64,000 bases of DNA from CAYWBU01 sp942491525 (GCA_942491525.1 CALOBW010000056.1:124001-188000), one strand, 5' to 3'. Shown: positions 42,701-51,278, counted from the first letter of the stretch. The notes: generated by a model not told the origin, from the sequence alone. Translations and numbers: made by a program.

Positions 42701-42868
42701 GGCTCCGAGATGCGCTCGCCCATGGCCGTGGCCGTCTCCTTCGGCCTGCTCTTTGCCATGGTCCTGACCCTCTTCGTGGTGCCCTCAGCCTACGCCATCG
42801 TGGACAGCATCTCGACGCGCATCCGCCAGACGACCTCGCGCATTATTATCGGTGAGGATAAACTGTAG
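39764..42868 (+). CDS. RND efflux pump, HAE1 type (operon 1)
   Basis: Proton-driven inner-membrane trimeric exporter. The 1034-residue product shows the two-fold RND repeat: N-terminal VKRRITISMFVMIVTLFGV, large periplasmic loops, TM4 with LLVDNAVVVIENTFRHLENG, TM10 region LVVAILLIYMIMAAQFES and LIILMGIVVNNGIVMIDYINHLR. The proton-relay position in TM4 reads Asp-Asn rather than the Asp-Asp of AcrB and of the second pump here; Asp-Asn is common in other RND branches. Substrate range cannot be told from sequence, but a TetR regulator implies an inducible toxic ligand. Confidence 0.94.
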   Translation: MNLPEFSVKRRITISMFVMIVTLFGVMSFGNLGLDLLPEMEFPYVSIVTTYEGAGPEEIESLITKPMEESLSMVDGIKNVYSVSTEGMSAIYLEFNWGVNLDFAAQDAREALSWVTDYLPEDADTPMVVKFNTSTMPVLEYGVTGMDNTMELRDYLYDNIKPRLERLEGIASVFVIGGREREIQILVDPEKLKATGLSLEHVVSSVQASNLNISAGHVAVNKLEYQIRTRGYYDSLDEISKTIISISDQGQPIFLQDVARVEDGFKEQRGYERTNGKPCVIFAIMKQSGENTLQAVNRAKAEIAKLEAELPEGVRFDMVFDQGEMIQESIASTGSNALMGALLAILVIFLFLRSFRPTLTIAIAIPLSVITTFIGMNILGYTFNMMTLGGLALGIGLLVDNAVVVIENTFRHLENGEERHAAAINGTREVGLAITASTLTTMAVFLPMSLSQSIAGKLARPLSLTVCLSLLASLMVAITIIPAIASTIFKPDRRLGMESEKQGIIFWLQERYARDLRRVLKHKGLVLLGAFLALVAAIVASGSLGSDFMPKQDVPMTIMDVELPEGAVLEETNHIIKQIEALLMERPEVINIVSQLGENEGTKLQAAQGEGTPGSNKGRVFAKYVAKTEREKSVDTIMNELRDRLPELEGVEIKFQELSMTGPNQDPIRVSLYGADIETLFELSNQISERVMAVEGFADLNVSLKKSKPELHIEVDRQKAAKMGLNIYSIASTVETAMEGRVISRYHEAGDEYDIRVRFAEDYREHMRDIENINIASPIGFSLPLSQVTNLEQDLGPINIGRKNLNRVVNITGRNVDRDLGSMDKDIRAALADLRMPDGYFYDVGGTIEDMKTSQSELGKAFLVAILLIYMIMAAQFESLSQPLIVMFSLPLAFIGVIFGLFVTGKSLSVPSIMGLIILMGIVVNNGIVMIDYINHLRRDGMQRLDAIVEGARVRLRPILITSITTIFGMLPMAFSSGQGSEMRSPMAVAVSFGLLFAMVLTLFVVPSAYAIVDSISTRIRQTTSRIIIGEDKL

Positions 42869-42874
42869 GGAAGC

Positions 42875-42896
42875 GGGGGCGGCACTTGCCGCCCCC
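42875..42896. terminator. GC-rich hairpin between the two converging efflux operons
   Basis: GGGGGCGGC (42875-42883) and GCCGCCCCC (42888-42896) form a 9-bp stem with loop ACTT, 6 bp beyond the RND stop. A second smaller hairpin (CGAGAG/CTCTCG, 42909-42927) overlaps the stop of the convergent gene. Confidence 0.65.
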
Positions 42897-42917
42897 TGAT
42901 GAAGAGAACGAGAGGGG

Positions 42918-43436
42918 TCAGCTCTCGAGAGGGTCTTGGGGGGCTGCCAGCACGATTGATGTGCCGATCAAGAGGTGACCGCCCAGTTTAAGCGCTTCCG
43001 TGGTCGCGCCGGGCAGGCCGGAGATCTGATCCAGCAAAGCTGCCAGGGCATAGTTGAAGAGCCCCATGGTCAGCAGGTTGATCACTGTCGGATTTTTCAG
43101 ATAACTGCTCAGTCTATCGAACCGGCGCAGCAGGATAATCAGCAAGATGCCAAGCCCGGCCGCGCTGCCGCTGAAGTTAAGTTCGTGGCAGAGCAGCACC
43201 AGCAGCAGGCCGAAGCCCCAGATGAAGAACTCGTCGCGCCTGATGATGTAGCGCAGCAGGCTCAGGCAGAGGCAGGCGTGCAGCAGGATCAGGCTCAGCT
43301 GCTCGGAGAGGCCGGCCACCAGGGGCAGCAGGGCTCCGCTGGTGATGGCGCCGGTCATGATCAGGGCTGCCGCCAGCGGCAGCAGCAGCCAGCGGTAGTC
43401 CGGCATTCTGATCAGAACCAGCAGATTATCGCGCAT
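42918..43436 (-). CDS. Small integral membrane protein of efflux operon 2
   Basis: A 172-residue protein with about five hydrophobic segments (WLLLPLAAALIMTGAITSGA, LSLILLHACLCLSLL, FIWGFGLLLVLLCHEL, AGLGILLIILL, and a last near 145-165). No family is recognised. It starts 9 bp after the adaptor gene of efflux operon 2 and ends that operon. It could be an accessory to the pump or simply co-transcribed. No ribosome binding site of note. Confidence 0.65.
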   Translation of the reverse strand: MRDNLLVLIRMPDYRWLLLPLAAALIMTGAITSGALLPLVAGLSEQLSLILLHACLCLSLLRYIIRRDEFFIWGFGLLLVLLCHELNFSGSAAGLGILLIILLRRFDRLSSYLKNPTVINLLTMGLFNYALAALLDQISGLPGATTEALKLGGHLLIGTSIVLAAPQDPLES

Positions 43437-43445
43437 GTCGGCTCC

Positions 43446-44522
43446 CTACTGGATGGTGACATCCATGTTGTCCAGCAGGGCGGTGGTTCCCTTGATCACG
43501 ACCATCTCATCGGCCTTCAGGCCCTCGCTGATCCAGGTTAGATTGTCGCGGCTGCCGACTTCAGTTATCTGGCGGCGGCTCGCCTTGCCATCTTTGACGA
43601 TCCAGACGACGGAGCGACCCTGGTCGCGGATAACCGCACTGCTGGGCACGGCGATTGTATTCTCCTGCGCGGGCAGCCTGAAGTCGGCGCTGCAGAAGAG
43701 GCCGGCCTGCAGCTTGCCGTCCGCATTGTCCACGGCCACCTTGACCAGGAAGGTGCGGTTCTGCATGTCGATCTTGGGGTTGATGGCGGCGATGCGTCCC
43801 TGGCGCGTTACGCCGGTTGAGGTCTTGATGGTCACGGGCAGCAGCTCCCTGATCTGGCCGGCATACTGCTCGGGCAGTTCCAGTTCGGCATTCAGCACGC
43901 TGAGGTCCATGATCTCCAGCACCGGCATGCCCGGCGAGACGAACTCGCCGGGCTGCACGTGCTTGGCGGTGATGATGCCGTCATAGGGGGCCTTGATGCT
44001 GCAGTCGTTGAGCGCTTGCTGGGCGGTCTGGTGGGCGGCCTGGGCCTGCATGAGACCCGCCGCGGCCTGGTCAGCCCGGGCCCGGGTCTGGTCCAGCTGC
44101 TGTTCGGTGGCGCTGCCGGCCTTGAACAGGTTTTCCAGGCGCTCGCTTTCGCGCTTGGCGATGCGGTTGGAGGCTTCGGCCTGCTTGAGGGCGGCCTGGG
44201 TCTGGCGCCGCTGCAGCTCATAGTCGATGGTGCGCACCTCAAAGAGCAGCTCGCCCCCTTTGACGGGCTGGCCGATGTCGGCATTCAGCCTGTCCAGGCG
44301 CCCGGCGCTCAGGGCGGTCAGATTGGTGTGGTTCTGGGGCATCAGGGTGCCGTTGGCGCGGATGGAGGTCTGGTATGCGCTTGGCTCGGCCTTGGCCAGC
44401 GTGACCTTGGGGGTTCCGTTGCGCTGCACCAGGGTCGGGTTGGCGGCCTCGGTCTGGCTGCCGGAGCAGGCGCTGAGCGTGATCAGGACCAGGGGGATAA
44501 GGGTTTTGATACTTCTAAGCAT
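43446..44522 (-). CDS. RND periplasmic adaptor lipoprotein, operon 2
   Basis: A 358-residue adaptor of the HlyD/AcrA class. The signal peptide ends in lipobox LSAC (Cys19), followed by a lipoyl domain (LDRLNADIGQPVKGGELLFEVRT), a coiled-coil hairpin rich in Gln/Ala (ERLENLFKAGSATEQQLDQTRARADQ), the second lipoyl half (SIKAPYDGIITAKHVQPGEFV) and a beta-barrel (GRIAAINPKIDMQNRTFLVKV). AAAGGAG precedes ATG 44522, rejecting the start 13 codons upstream. It overlaps the RND gene by 8 bp. Confidence 0.93.
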   Translation of the reverse strand: MLRSIKTLIPLVLITLSACSGSQTEAANPTLVQRNGTPKVTLAKAEPSAYQTSIRANGTLMPQNHTNLTALSAGRLDRLNADIGQPVKGGELLFEVRTIDYELQRRQTQAALKQAEASNRIAKRESERLENLFKAGSATEQQLDQTRARADQAAAGLMQAQAAHQTAQQALNDCSIKAPYDGIITAKHVQPGEFVSPGMPVLEIMDLSVLNAELELPEQYAGQIRELLPVTIKTSTGVTRQGRIAAINPKIDMQNRTFLVKVAVDNADGKLQAGLFCSADFRLPAQENTIAVPSSAVIRDQGRSVVWIVKDGKASRRQITEVGSRDNLTWISEGLKADEMVVIKGTTALLDNMDVTIQ

Positions 44523-47500
44523 GGTTTTCTCCTTTGCTAAATCTCTCTTTGATGTTTTCAAGCATGACGTAGACCACCGGCACCACCAGCAGGGTCAGCA
44601 GGGTTGATGAGATCATGCCGCCGATGACGGCCACGGCCATGGGGGCGCGGGTTTCGCCGCCTTCGGAGAGGCCCAGGGCCACCGGGACGACGCTGGCCAC
44701 CACGGTCAGGGCGGTCATCAGGATCGGGCGCAGGCGGGTTGATCCCGCGTTCAGCATGGCCTGGACCTTGTCCACGCCCTTTTCACGCTGCTGGTTGGCG
44801 AAGTCCACCAGCAGGATGCCGTTCTTGGTGACGATGCCCATCAGCATGATGATGCCGATGAATGAGAAGATGTTGAGCGTCATGCCGCTTAGCAGCAGGG
44901 CGCCGAAAACGCCCACCATTGAGAATGGCAGTGAGATCATCATGGTCAGGGGCTGCAGGAACGATTCAAACTGAATGCAGAGAATCATGTAGATCAGCAG
45001 CACCGCGATGATCAGGGCCTCCACCAGGTAGCCAAAGGTCTCCTGCTGGCTGCGGCTCTCGCCGCTGAGGTCGTAGCCCCAGTTGCCGTCAGCGGGCAGG
45101 TTCTGCTCGACAATGGCGATGGCCTGCTCGAGGCCTTCGCCGGGCGAGATGCCGTTGACATTGGCGTAGAGGGTCACCGAACGCATGCGGTCAAAACGGT
45201 TGATGACGTTGGGTCCGCGGCTGACCTCATAGGAGATCAGGTTGCTGGCGTCGATCAGGGTGCCGTCGCCGGCGCGCACCGCGATGGCCTGCAGATCTTC
45301 GGGGGTCATGCGGAACTCGGGCAGGGCTTTGACCCGGATATTGTAGCGGTAGCCGCCCTCCTTGAACTTGGCGGTCTCCACGCCGCCGAAGAGGGCGTAG
45401 ATCTCGCTGGAGATGGACTGGACGTTGACCCCCAGGTCGTCGCTTAAGCCGCGGTTGATGTTGATCTTGACGTCCGGTTTGGTGATGCGCAGGTCGGTGT
45501 CAACTTCGTTGAAGACCGGCTGGGCATTGAGCTCGGCCACGATCTTGTCGCTGACAGCGGCCAGTTTTTCAACATCGGGTCCTTTGAGGATCAGGGTTAC
45601 GTCGGCGTTGCGGCTGCCGCCGCCCATGCCGTTCAGATAGCTGACCGAGATGATGGAGTCATCGAAGACGGTCAACGCTTTGCGGATCGCAGCCATGACT
45701 TCGTGCTGGTCGCGGGAGCGCTGCTGCTTGTCCACCAGGGAGACGATCATGAGGCCCTTGTTGACCTCGCCGCCGGTGTTGGCGCCCACGGCCGTGAAGC
45801 TGTGGTCAACCTCGGGCATATTGAAGATGAGCTGCTCCATCTCGTAGAGGCGGCGGTTGGTCTGCTCCACCGAGGTGCCGGTGGGCAGCTCAAAGTTGAT
45901 GATGAAGTCGCCGGTGTCGGCATTGGGGGACATCTCGCTGCCGATCATGGGCACCAGGCCGATGCCGCCCACAAAGGCCGCGATGGAGATCGCCACGATG
46001 GATTTGCGGTGCGCCAGGGCCCACTCCAGGCTTCGGCGGTAGCCGCTCTCCATCTTGACCAGCCCGTTCTCGATGGTGTTGTAGAGCTTTGAGTGGCGCG
46101 TGGTCGGTTTGCTGATGCGCGCAAAGAGGAAGGGGGTCAGGGTCAGCGAGACAATCACCGAGATGATGATGGTCAGGGCCACGGTCAGGCCGAACTGGTA
46201 GAAGAAGCGGCCGATGATGCCCTTCATGAAGGCCACCGGGATGAAGACTGCCGCGATTGTCGAGGTGGCGGCGATAACGGCCAGGCCAACTTCGGCGGTA
46301 CCGATACGCGCGGCCGTGACCCGGTCCTTGCCCTCCTCCACGTGGCGGAAGATGTTTTCCAGCACAACGATGGTGTCATCGATAACCATGCCCACGGCCA
46401 GCGACAATGCCAGCATGGTCATGTAGTTGAGGGTGAAGCCCAGGGCCTGCATGATGGTCAGGGCGCCGATCAGCGAGACCGGGATGGCCACGATGCTGAT
46501 GAAGGTGATGCGCACGTTGCGCAGGAAGAGGAACATTACCAAAGCGGTCAGGATGATGCCGAAGATCAGGTCAAACTTGACGCCCTCAATCGACTCCTCG
46601 ACAAACTTGGCTGAGTTGAAGGCCACGTCGACCTGGACGCCCTCCGGGGCCAGCTCCTTGACCTGCTCCAGGCGCGCCAGCACCGCTGCGGCCACCTCGT
46701 TGGTGTTGGTGCCGGACTGTTTGCGCACGCCCAGGCCGATTGAGGGCTGACCGTTGTAGCGCACGATGCTTCTCAGATCTTCGAAACCGTCATCGACGCG
46801 GCCCAGATCGCTCAAGGTGATGCGTGAGCCTTCGCGCTCGGCCACCACCAGGTTGCGGAGTTCGTCCACCGACTGGTACTCGCCCTCAACCTTGATGCTG
46901 AACTCGGTGGTGGCGGTCTCGATGCGGCCGCCGGGCAGCTCAATATGCTTGAGGCTGATGGCCCGGATGACGTCCAGCGAGGTCAGGTTTCTGGCCTTGA
47001 GCTTGTTGGGGTCGAGCCAGACGCGGATTTCGCGCTGACGCAGGCCGCCCAGGTTGATGTTGCCGACGCCCGATACTGACTGCAGCTGCTCCTTGAGCAC
47101 ATGGTCGGCGTAGTTCACCAGGGTCGCGTAGTCCACATTGCCGTAGACCGGGATCCACATGATCTCCATAGCGTTGAGGTCGAGCTTGTCGATGATCGGC
47201 TTCTCCACGTCATCGGGCAGGTCGCGCTCGGCCAGGTTGACCTTGGCGCGCACCTCCTGGGCCGCCACATCCACATCCTTGCCCAGTTCAAATTCGACTA
47301 CCACCGAGGAGACGCTCTCGAAACTCTGGGAGGAGAGGCTCTTGATGCCGCTGAGGGTTTTGATCTGCTCTTCGATGACGTCGGTGACGTCGGCATCCAT
47401 GACTTCGGGGCTGGCGCCCTGCAGCACGGTGGTGACCGTGACCATGGGGAAGTCCACCTGCGGATACTGCTCGATGCCCATGCGGCTTAGCGCCAGCAGG

Positions 47501-47574
47501 CCGAAGAGGATCACGCCGATGGTGATGGTCAGGGTGCTGACCGGTTTCTTGATCGAAATGTCGGTAATCTTCAT
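44515..47574 (-). CDS. RND efflux pump, HAE1 type (operon 2)
   Basis: Proton-driven exporter of 1019 residues. It has ISIKKPVSTLTITIGVILFGLLALSRM at the N-terminus, porter domains with VSGVGNINLGGLRQREIRVWLDP, and TM4 with the full proton-relay pair MVIDDTIVVLENIFRHVEEG. IIAVLLIYMILCIQFESF and IIMLMGIVTKNGILLVDFANQ follow in the second half. It is closer to the MdtB/MdtC-MexD branch than the pump at 39764. ATG 47574 is preferred over the TTG at 47580; GGAGA lies in the end of the tolC-like gene, whose stop is two bases upstream. Confidence 0.94.
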   Translation of the reverse strand: MKITDISIKKPVSTLTITIGVILFGLLALSRMGIEQYPQVDFPMVTVTTVLQGASPEVMDADVTDVIEEQIKTLSGIKSLSSQSFESVSSVVVEFELGKDVDVAAQEVRAKVNLAERDLPDDVEKPIIDKLDLNAMEIMWIPVYGNVDYATLVNYADHVLKEQLQSVSGVGNINLGGLRQREIRVWLDPNKLKARNLTSLDVIRAISLKHIELPGGRIETATTEFSIKVEGEYQSVDELRNLVVAEREGSRITLSDLGRVDDGFEDLRSIVRYNGQPSIGLGVRKQSGTNTNEVAAAVLARLEQVKELAPEGVQVDVAFNSAKFVEESIEGVKFDLIFGIILTALVMFLFLRNVRITFISIVAIPVSLIGALTIMQALGFTLNYMTMLALSLAVGMVIDDTIVVLENIFRHVEEGKDRVTAARIGTAEVGLAVIAATSTIAAVFIPVAFMKGIIGRFFYQFGLTVALTIIISVIVSLTLTPFLFARISKPTTRHSKLYNTIENGLVKMESGYRRSLEWALAHRKSIVAISIAAFVGGIGLVPMIGSEMSPNADTGDFIINFELPTGTSVEQTNRRLYEMEQLIFNMPEVDHSFTAVGANTGGEVNKGLMIVSLVDKQQRSRDQHEVMAAIRKALTVFDDSIISVSYLNGMGGGSRNADVTLILKGPDVEKLAAVSDKIVAELNAQPVFNEVDTDLRITKPDVKININRGLSDDLGVNVQSISSEIYALFGGVETAKFKEGGYRYNIRVKALPEFRMTPEDLQAIAVRAGDGTLIDASNLISYEVSRGPNVINRFDRMRSVTLYANVNGISPGEGLEQAIAIVEQNLPADGNWGYDLSGESRSQQETFGYLVEALIIAVLLIYMILCIQFESFLQPLTMMISLPFSMVGVFGALLLSGMTLNIFSFIGIIMLMGIVTKNGILLVDFANQQREKGVDKVQAMLNAGSTRLRPILMTALTVVASVVPVALGLSEGGETRAPMAVAVIGGMISSTLLTLLVVPVVYVMLENIKERFSKGENHA

Positions 47575-47576
47575 GT

Positions 47577-48956
47577 TCAAATCTCCAGGATACCCTGGAC
47601 TAGCTCCAGGTTGATGCGAGCCATGCTGTGGGCGTAGAGGCTCTGATAGTAGGTCAGGCGGGCCTGGGTCAGGGCGGCCTGGGCGTCCAGCACCGAGACC
47701 TGGTCAAGGGAGCCTTCGCGGTAGCCGATCTCGGCAAGGCGCAGGCCCTCGGCGGCCTGATCGACCGAGAGCCGCTGGGACTCCACCAGCTCGGCGGCGT
47801 CCTGCAGATCGGCCACGGCATTTCTGACCTCGAAGAGGGCTTGTTCACGGGTGTCGAGCAAGGCGATCTGACTCTGCTTGAGCCTGGCCTTCTGCTGGGC
47901 GATGCGGCCTTCGCGGCCCAGGCCGTCGAAGATCGGGATGTCGACGCGCACGCCGGCGTTCCAGGCGTAGCGGCCGCTGTCATTGACCGGCAGATAGGGG
48001 TCGGGGTCGCCGTAGGAGCGGTTGAAGAAGGCGTTGACCTGGGGCGAGTAGGCCGAGCGCTGGGCGCTGAGCGACTCCTCCTGAATCTGGCTGCTGAGCT
48101 CGGCCATGCTCAGGTCGGGTCGGTTCTGCATGGCGCGTTGCAGAATCTCCTGGGCACTGATCTCCAGCGGCAGATACTCCAGCTCGTCACTGAAGACCAC
48201 CTGGCTGGTTTGATGGATGCCGATGGTCTTGAAGAGGGATGCGCGGGCCGTGTGCAGCTGGTTCTGGTAGCTGATCAGGCTGGATCTGGCATTGCTCAGC
48301 TCGACTTCGGACCTCAGCACATTGAAGTCGGAGGCGGCGCCGAACTGGCGCTTGATCTTGACATCCTTGAGGTGGGCCTCGGCCAGCTCTGTGTAGGTTG
48401 TGGTGACCTTGACCTGCTCTTGGGCCAGCAGCACCTGGTAGTAGCCCTGCATGGTGGTGAAGATGGTCTGCTGCAGGGTCAGGCGGGTCTGCTCATCCAC
48501 CAGACTCTCATAGTAGTGGGCCGCCTTGAGGCCGGCCAGGCCGGCGCCGCCCTTGAAGAGCGGCTGGATGACGTTGAGGGTGGCAGTCCGGTTGTCCAGC
48601 TGGCCGAGCGGGTTGGCCTGGCCGCCGTAGTAGCGTACGTCAGTGTCCTGACGCCGGTACTGGGCCTGCAGGTTGATGTTGGGCAGCACGCCCTGATAGG
48701 CCTCCAGCGTCTGGCCATAGGCCAGCTCCTCGGCGGTCAGGGCACTCTGCAGGGCCCGGTTGTGCTGCATGGCCAGCTGCAGGGCCTGGTCCAGGGAGAG
48801 TTTCTCGGCCGGGATCTCTGTCCGGCTGGATTCTGCGCTCAGCTCCCGGGTGGCCGGCTCTGGCAGGATAATCTCTTTGCGGGCGGTCTGCTGACCGGCG
48901 CAGCCGTTCAGGGCTAGGATCGCCAGTAGAATAAAGCTCTTTTTCTGTAGTTGCAT
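47577..48956 (-). CDS. TolC-family outer-membrane efflux lipoprotein (operon 2)
   Basis: A 459-residue outer-membrane channel with a lipobox (LNGC, Cys19), unlike the non-acylated channel of operon 1. Landmarks are LSLDQALQLAMQHNRALQSA, the beta-strand PNINLQAQYRRQDTDVRYYG, the second repeat (ISAQEILQRAMQNRPDLSMA) and a C-terminal QVSVLDAQAALTQARL. It is first in the minus-strand order tolC-RND-MFP-membrane protein. GGAGGGG precedes ATG 48956, 25 bp downstream of the predicted start point. Confidence 0.93.
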   Translation of the reverse strand: MQLQKKSFILLAILALNGCAGQQTARKEIILPEPATRELSAESSRTEIPAEKLSLDQALQLAMQHNRALQSALTAEELAYGQTLEAYQGVLPNINLQAQYRRQDTDVRYYGGQANPLGQLDNRTATLNVIQPLFKGGAGLAGLKAAHYYESLVDEQTRLTLQQTIFTTMQGYYQVLLAQEQVKVTTTYTELAEAHLKDVKIKRQFGAASDFNVLRSEVELSNARSSLISYQNQLHTARASLFKTIGIHQTSQVVFSDELEYLPLEISAQEILQRAMQNRPDLSMAELSSQIQEESLSAQRSAYSPQVNAFFNRSYGDPDPYLPVNDSGRYAWNAGVRVDIPIFDGLGREGRIAQQKARLKQSQIALLDTREQALFEVRNAVADLQDAAELVESQRLSVDQAAEGLRLAEIGYREGSLDQVSVLDAQAALTQARLTYYQSLYAHSMARINLELVQGILEI

Positions 48957-48980
48957 GTGTCCCCTCCTGTTGCTCTAGGA

Positions 48981-49043
48981 AAAGTGAACTACACTGTGCA
49001 GTTTACCCTTGTCAAGCATAAACTAAACGGTGTAGTGTACTTT
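48981..49043. promoter_or_regulatory. Mirror-symmetric divergent promoters with twin TetR operators
   Basis: The centre CTTGTCAAG provides face-to-face -35 boxes: TTGTCA (49009-49014) for the plus-strand tetR and TTGACA (complement of 49010-49015) for the minus-strand tolC operon. Each is followed 16 bp later by the same -10, TGTAGT (49031-49036 and complement of 48988-48993). Each -10 sits in a copy of AAAGTnnACTACACnG arranged inverted (48981-48996 and 49028-49043). One copy extends to a 17-bp palindrome AACTACACTGTGCAGTT. Confidence 0.8.
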
Positions 49044-49082
49044 GTTGAAATAGAGACCAGAAGATGTTATGGGAGAGTACAG

Positions 49083-49685
49083 ATGGCTAATTTAAGTAGA
49101 TCAGACCAGAAGAGAATTGACATCCTGAAGGGTGCCGGCGCCGAGTTTGTGGAGCATGGCTATGACGGTGCCAGCATGGACCGTATTGCCGAGCGCGCCC
49201 AGGTCTCCAAGCGCACGGTCTACAATCACTTCTCCAGCAAGGAGGTTCTCTTCAAGCAGTTGGCCAAAGAGACCTGTCAATATATGGATCGGGTCACGGT
49301 CAAACCCTATGATCCCAATCGAACCCTGACCGAGCAGCTGACCGAGTTTGCCACCAAATCCTGGAAGATCCACTCGACGGAAAAGTTCAGCAATGCCATG
49401 CGCATCATTGTGGCCACCTTCATGCTCAAGCCCGAGCTGGCCCGTGAGGCCATGGACGAGGTCATGAGCCTTGAGTCGGCCTTCTATACCTGGGTCAAGG
49501 ATGCCATCAGGGATGGACGCTTCAGGGATTGTGATCTGCATGTGGCCGGCAAGCAGTTCTGGGGCATGACCATGGAGTTTGTCTTCTGGAACAACATGTT
49601 CAAGGAGTCCATGCCGCGTTTTGATATGGAGAGCTCCATCGCCAGCTGCGTCGAGATGTTCCTCAACTACTACGAGATCAAATAA
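49083..49685 (+). CDS. TetR-family regulator of RND efflux operon 2
   Basis: A 200-residue repressor with an N-terminal helix-turn-helix: IDILKGAGAEFVEHGYDGAS, MDRIAERAQVSKRTVYNHFSSKE (residues about 10-60), then a helical ligand domain with a C-terminal TetR_C-like region. The start at 49083 follows GGGAGA; the longer frame would begin inside the divergent promoter. It is transcribed away from the tolC-RND-MFP operon and probably represses both itself and the pump through the twin sites at 48981-49043. Confidence 0.9.
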   Translation: MANLSRSDQKRIDILKGAGAEFVEHGYDGASMDRIAERAQVSKRTVYNHFSSKEVLFKQLAKETCQYMDRVTVKPYDPNRTLTEQLTEFATKSWKIHSTEKFSNAMRIIVATFMLKPELAREAMDEVMSLESAFYTWVKDAIRDGRFRDCDLHVAGKQFWGMTMEFVFWNNMFKESMPRFDMESSIASCVEMFLNYYEIK

Positions 49686-49735
49686 GTCCGCTTTTGCCCA
49701 TTTGCAGCCCGGGCTTAATATGCTACCCAAGGGTC

Positions 49736-51271
49736 ATGAAAAAAGAGCTCGTAAAATCCATTGAAAATATTCTGGCTGTGGCGCCTGAGCGCCGGGCCCA
49801 CGCCATCATTGAAGCCGACAACACCGCTGAGATCATGGAGGCCATTGCGCCCCAGGACGCCTATCTGATTATCAAGGAATCCTGGGAGGATGACGGACAG
49901 ATCCTGCTGCAGTATGTCAACCAGGAGAAGCTGCGCACCTTCTTCGATCTGGACTGCTGGCTCAAGGATGAGTTTTCGCTTGAGGATCTGGTGGAGTGGC
50001 TCTGGACTCTGCTGGAGGTTTCCAGCGAGAAGGCCGTCGACGCCCTGGCGGCCATGGATATCGAGCTGTTGATCATGTTTTTCCAGCACTATCTTGAGAT
50101 TACCCATGTCAATCCCACCGATGACGACATCCCGGATCTGCTGGCCGATGGTTTTGAGTCCATGGACAACACCTACTTCTTCCGCTTCAAGGAGGGTGGT
50201 GAAGAGGCCGACCTGGTGCGCAGTGTGATCAAGCTGCTCTTCAACAGCAACCAGCAGCTCTATGCCGGCATCATGATCAATGCCGACTGGGAGATGCCCT
50301 CGCAGATGGAGGAGAGCGCCTATGCGAACCGCAGCCTGCGCATGATGGAGCTGGGCTTCCCCTCCATGCAGGAGAGTCTGACCATCTACCGCAAGGCCAA
50401 GCCGGCCGTCATGAGCCTGGATGAGAAGAAGGTTCCGCGCAGCGGGGATGAGGGCTACAGCCTGCCGGTAGCCTACCGCGAGCCGCTTAAGAGCGGCGGC
50501 GAGCTGATTATCAGCGCCCTGCAGCAGGCAGACCCCGAGACCAGCGATCGCCTGCTCTTCGAGATGGTCTACCTTTCCAATAAGATCATGATGGCCGACT
50601 ACAAGGCGGTCAATGATTCGGCGGCCTTTATCGAGGCCGGCAGCAAGGCCAAAGGGCTGCTCTCCATCGGTCTGGCCTGGATCTGCCGCGAGCAGGATGT
50701 CGCAGCCGACGCTGTTTTGAAATCGGCCAATGCCGAGACGCTCTTCTCGCTGGGGTACAATCTGGTGCTTGAGCAGCAGGAGCGTGTTAAGGGCCGCAAG
50801 CTCGATCTGCTGCCCCACGACATGCTTGATAAGCTGGAGGGGCTGCAGCGGCGCCGTCCCCGCTTCGGCAATGCCGAATTCAGTTCTCTGCAGGAGCTGG
50901 ACGAGGTCAGGGGGTTGATCGATGAGTGGGATGTGATGCAGCGCCTGTGCGACGAGCTGCAGGTGGCCGAGGGTCTGGACTATGAGAGCATCATCCTGAC
51001 CGGTCTGGCCGTCAATATCCTGAGCGGCGAGCACGCCTTCAGGCCCCTGAGCAGGGCTGAATTCATCGAGCTGGTCGGCCGCGTCACGCAGGGAGCTGAT
51101 CCCCGGCGGGTCGTGCCGGCCTTCAAGGATGACCTGGCGGCCCTGATCAATGCCGGCGCGACCGGCGAGGCCGTGGCCGCCAGGCTGGTCAGACGGCTGG
51201 ATGATGAGATCGGCGCCATCGATCTCGACAGGCTGGAGTCGCGCTACATCACCTGCATGCTGATCAAGTAG
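49736..51271 (+). CDS. DUF6178 family protein
   Basis: A 511-residue, acidic, soluble, mostly helical protein. The opening IENILAVAPERRAHAIIEADNTAEIMEAIAPQDAYLIIKE and the following LDLDCWLKDEF-like FFDLDCWLKDEFSLEDLVEWL block match proteins annotated DUF6178, found mainly in deltaproteobacteria, with no known activity. The repeated helical pairs recall MgtE N-terminal or HEAT-like superhelices. AAGGG precedes ATG 49736, rejecting a start 14 codons upstream. It lies 50 bp after tetR, probably as its own unit. Confidence 0.75.
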   Translation: MKKELVKSIENILAVAPERRAHAIIEADNTAEIMEAIAPQDAYLIIKESWEDDGQILLQYVNQEKLRTFFDLDCWLKDEFSLEDLVEWLWTLLEVSSEKAVDALAAMDIELLIMFFQHYLEITHVNPTDDDIPDLLADGFESMDNTYFFRFKEGGEEADLVRSVIKLLFNSNQQLYAGIMINADWEMPSQMEESAYANRSLRMMELGFPSMQESLTIYRKAKPAVMSLDEKKVPRSGDEGYSLPVAYREPLKSGGELIISALQQADPETSDRLLFEMVYLSNKIMMADYKAVNDSAAFIEAGSKAKGLLSIGLAWICREQDVAADAVLKSANAETLFSLGYNLVLEQQERVKGRKLDLLPHDMLDKLEGLQRRRPRFGNAEFSSLQELDEVRGLIDEWDVMQRLCDELQVAEGLDYESIILTGLAVNILSGEHAFRPLSRAEFIELVGRVTQGADPRRVVPAFKDDLAALINAGATGEAVAARLVRRLDDEIGAIDLDRLESRYITCMLIK

Positions 51272-51278
51272 GCTTGAC

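Noticed and set aside
47628..48917. Plus-strand frame of 429 codons
   Set aside because: Antisense shadow of the TolC-like gene. The real gene on the other strand has a lipobox, family repeats and operon overlaps.
49715..51034. Minus-strand frame of 439 codons
   Set aside because: Antisense shadow of the DUF6178 gene with low-complexity composition and no ribosome binding site.
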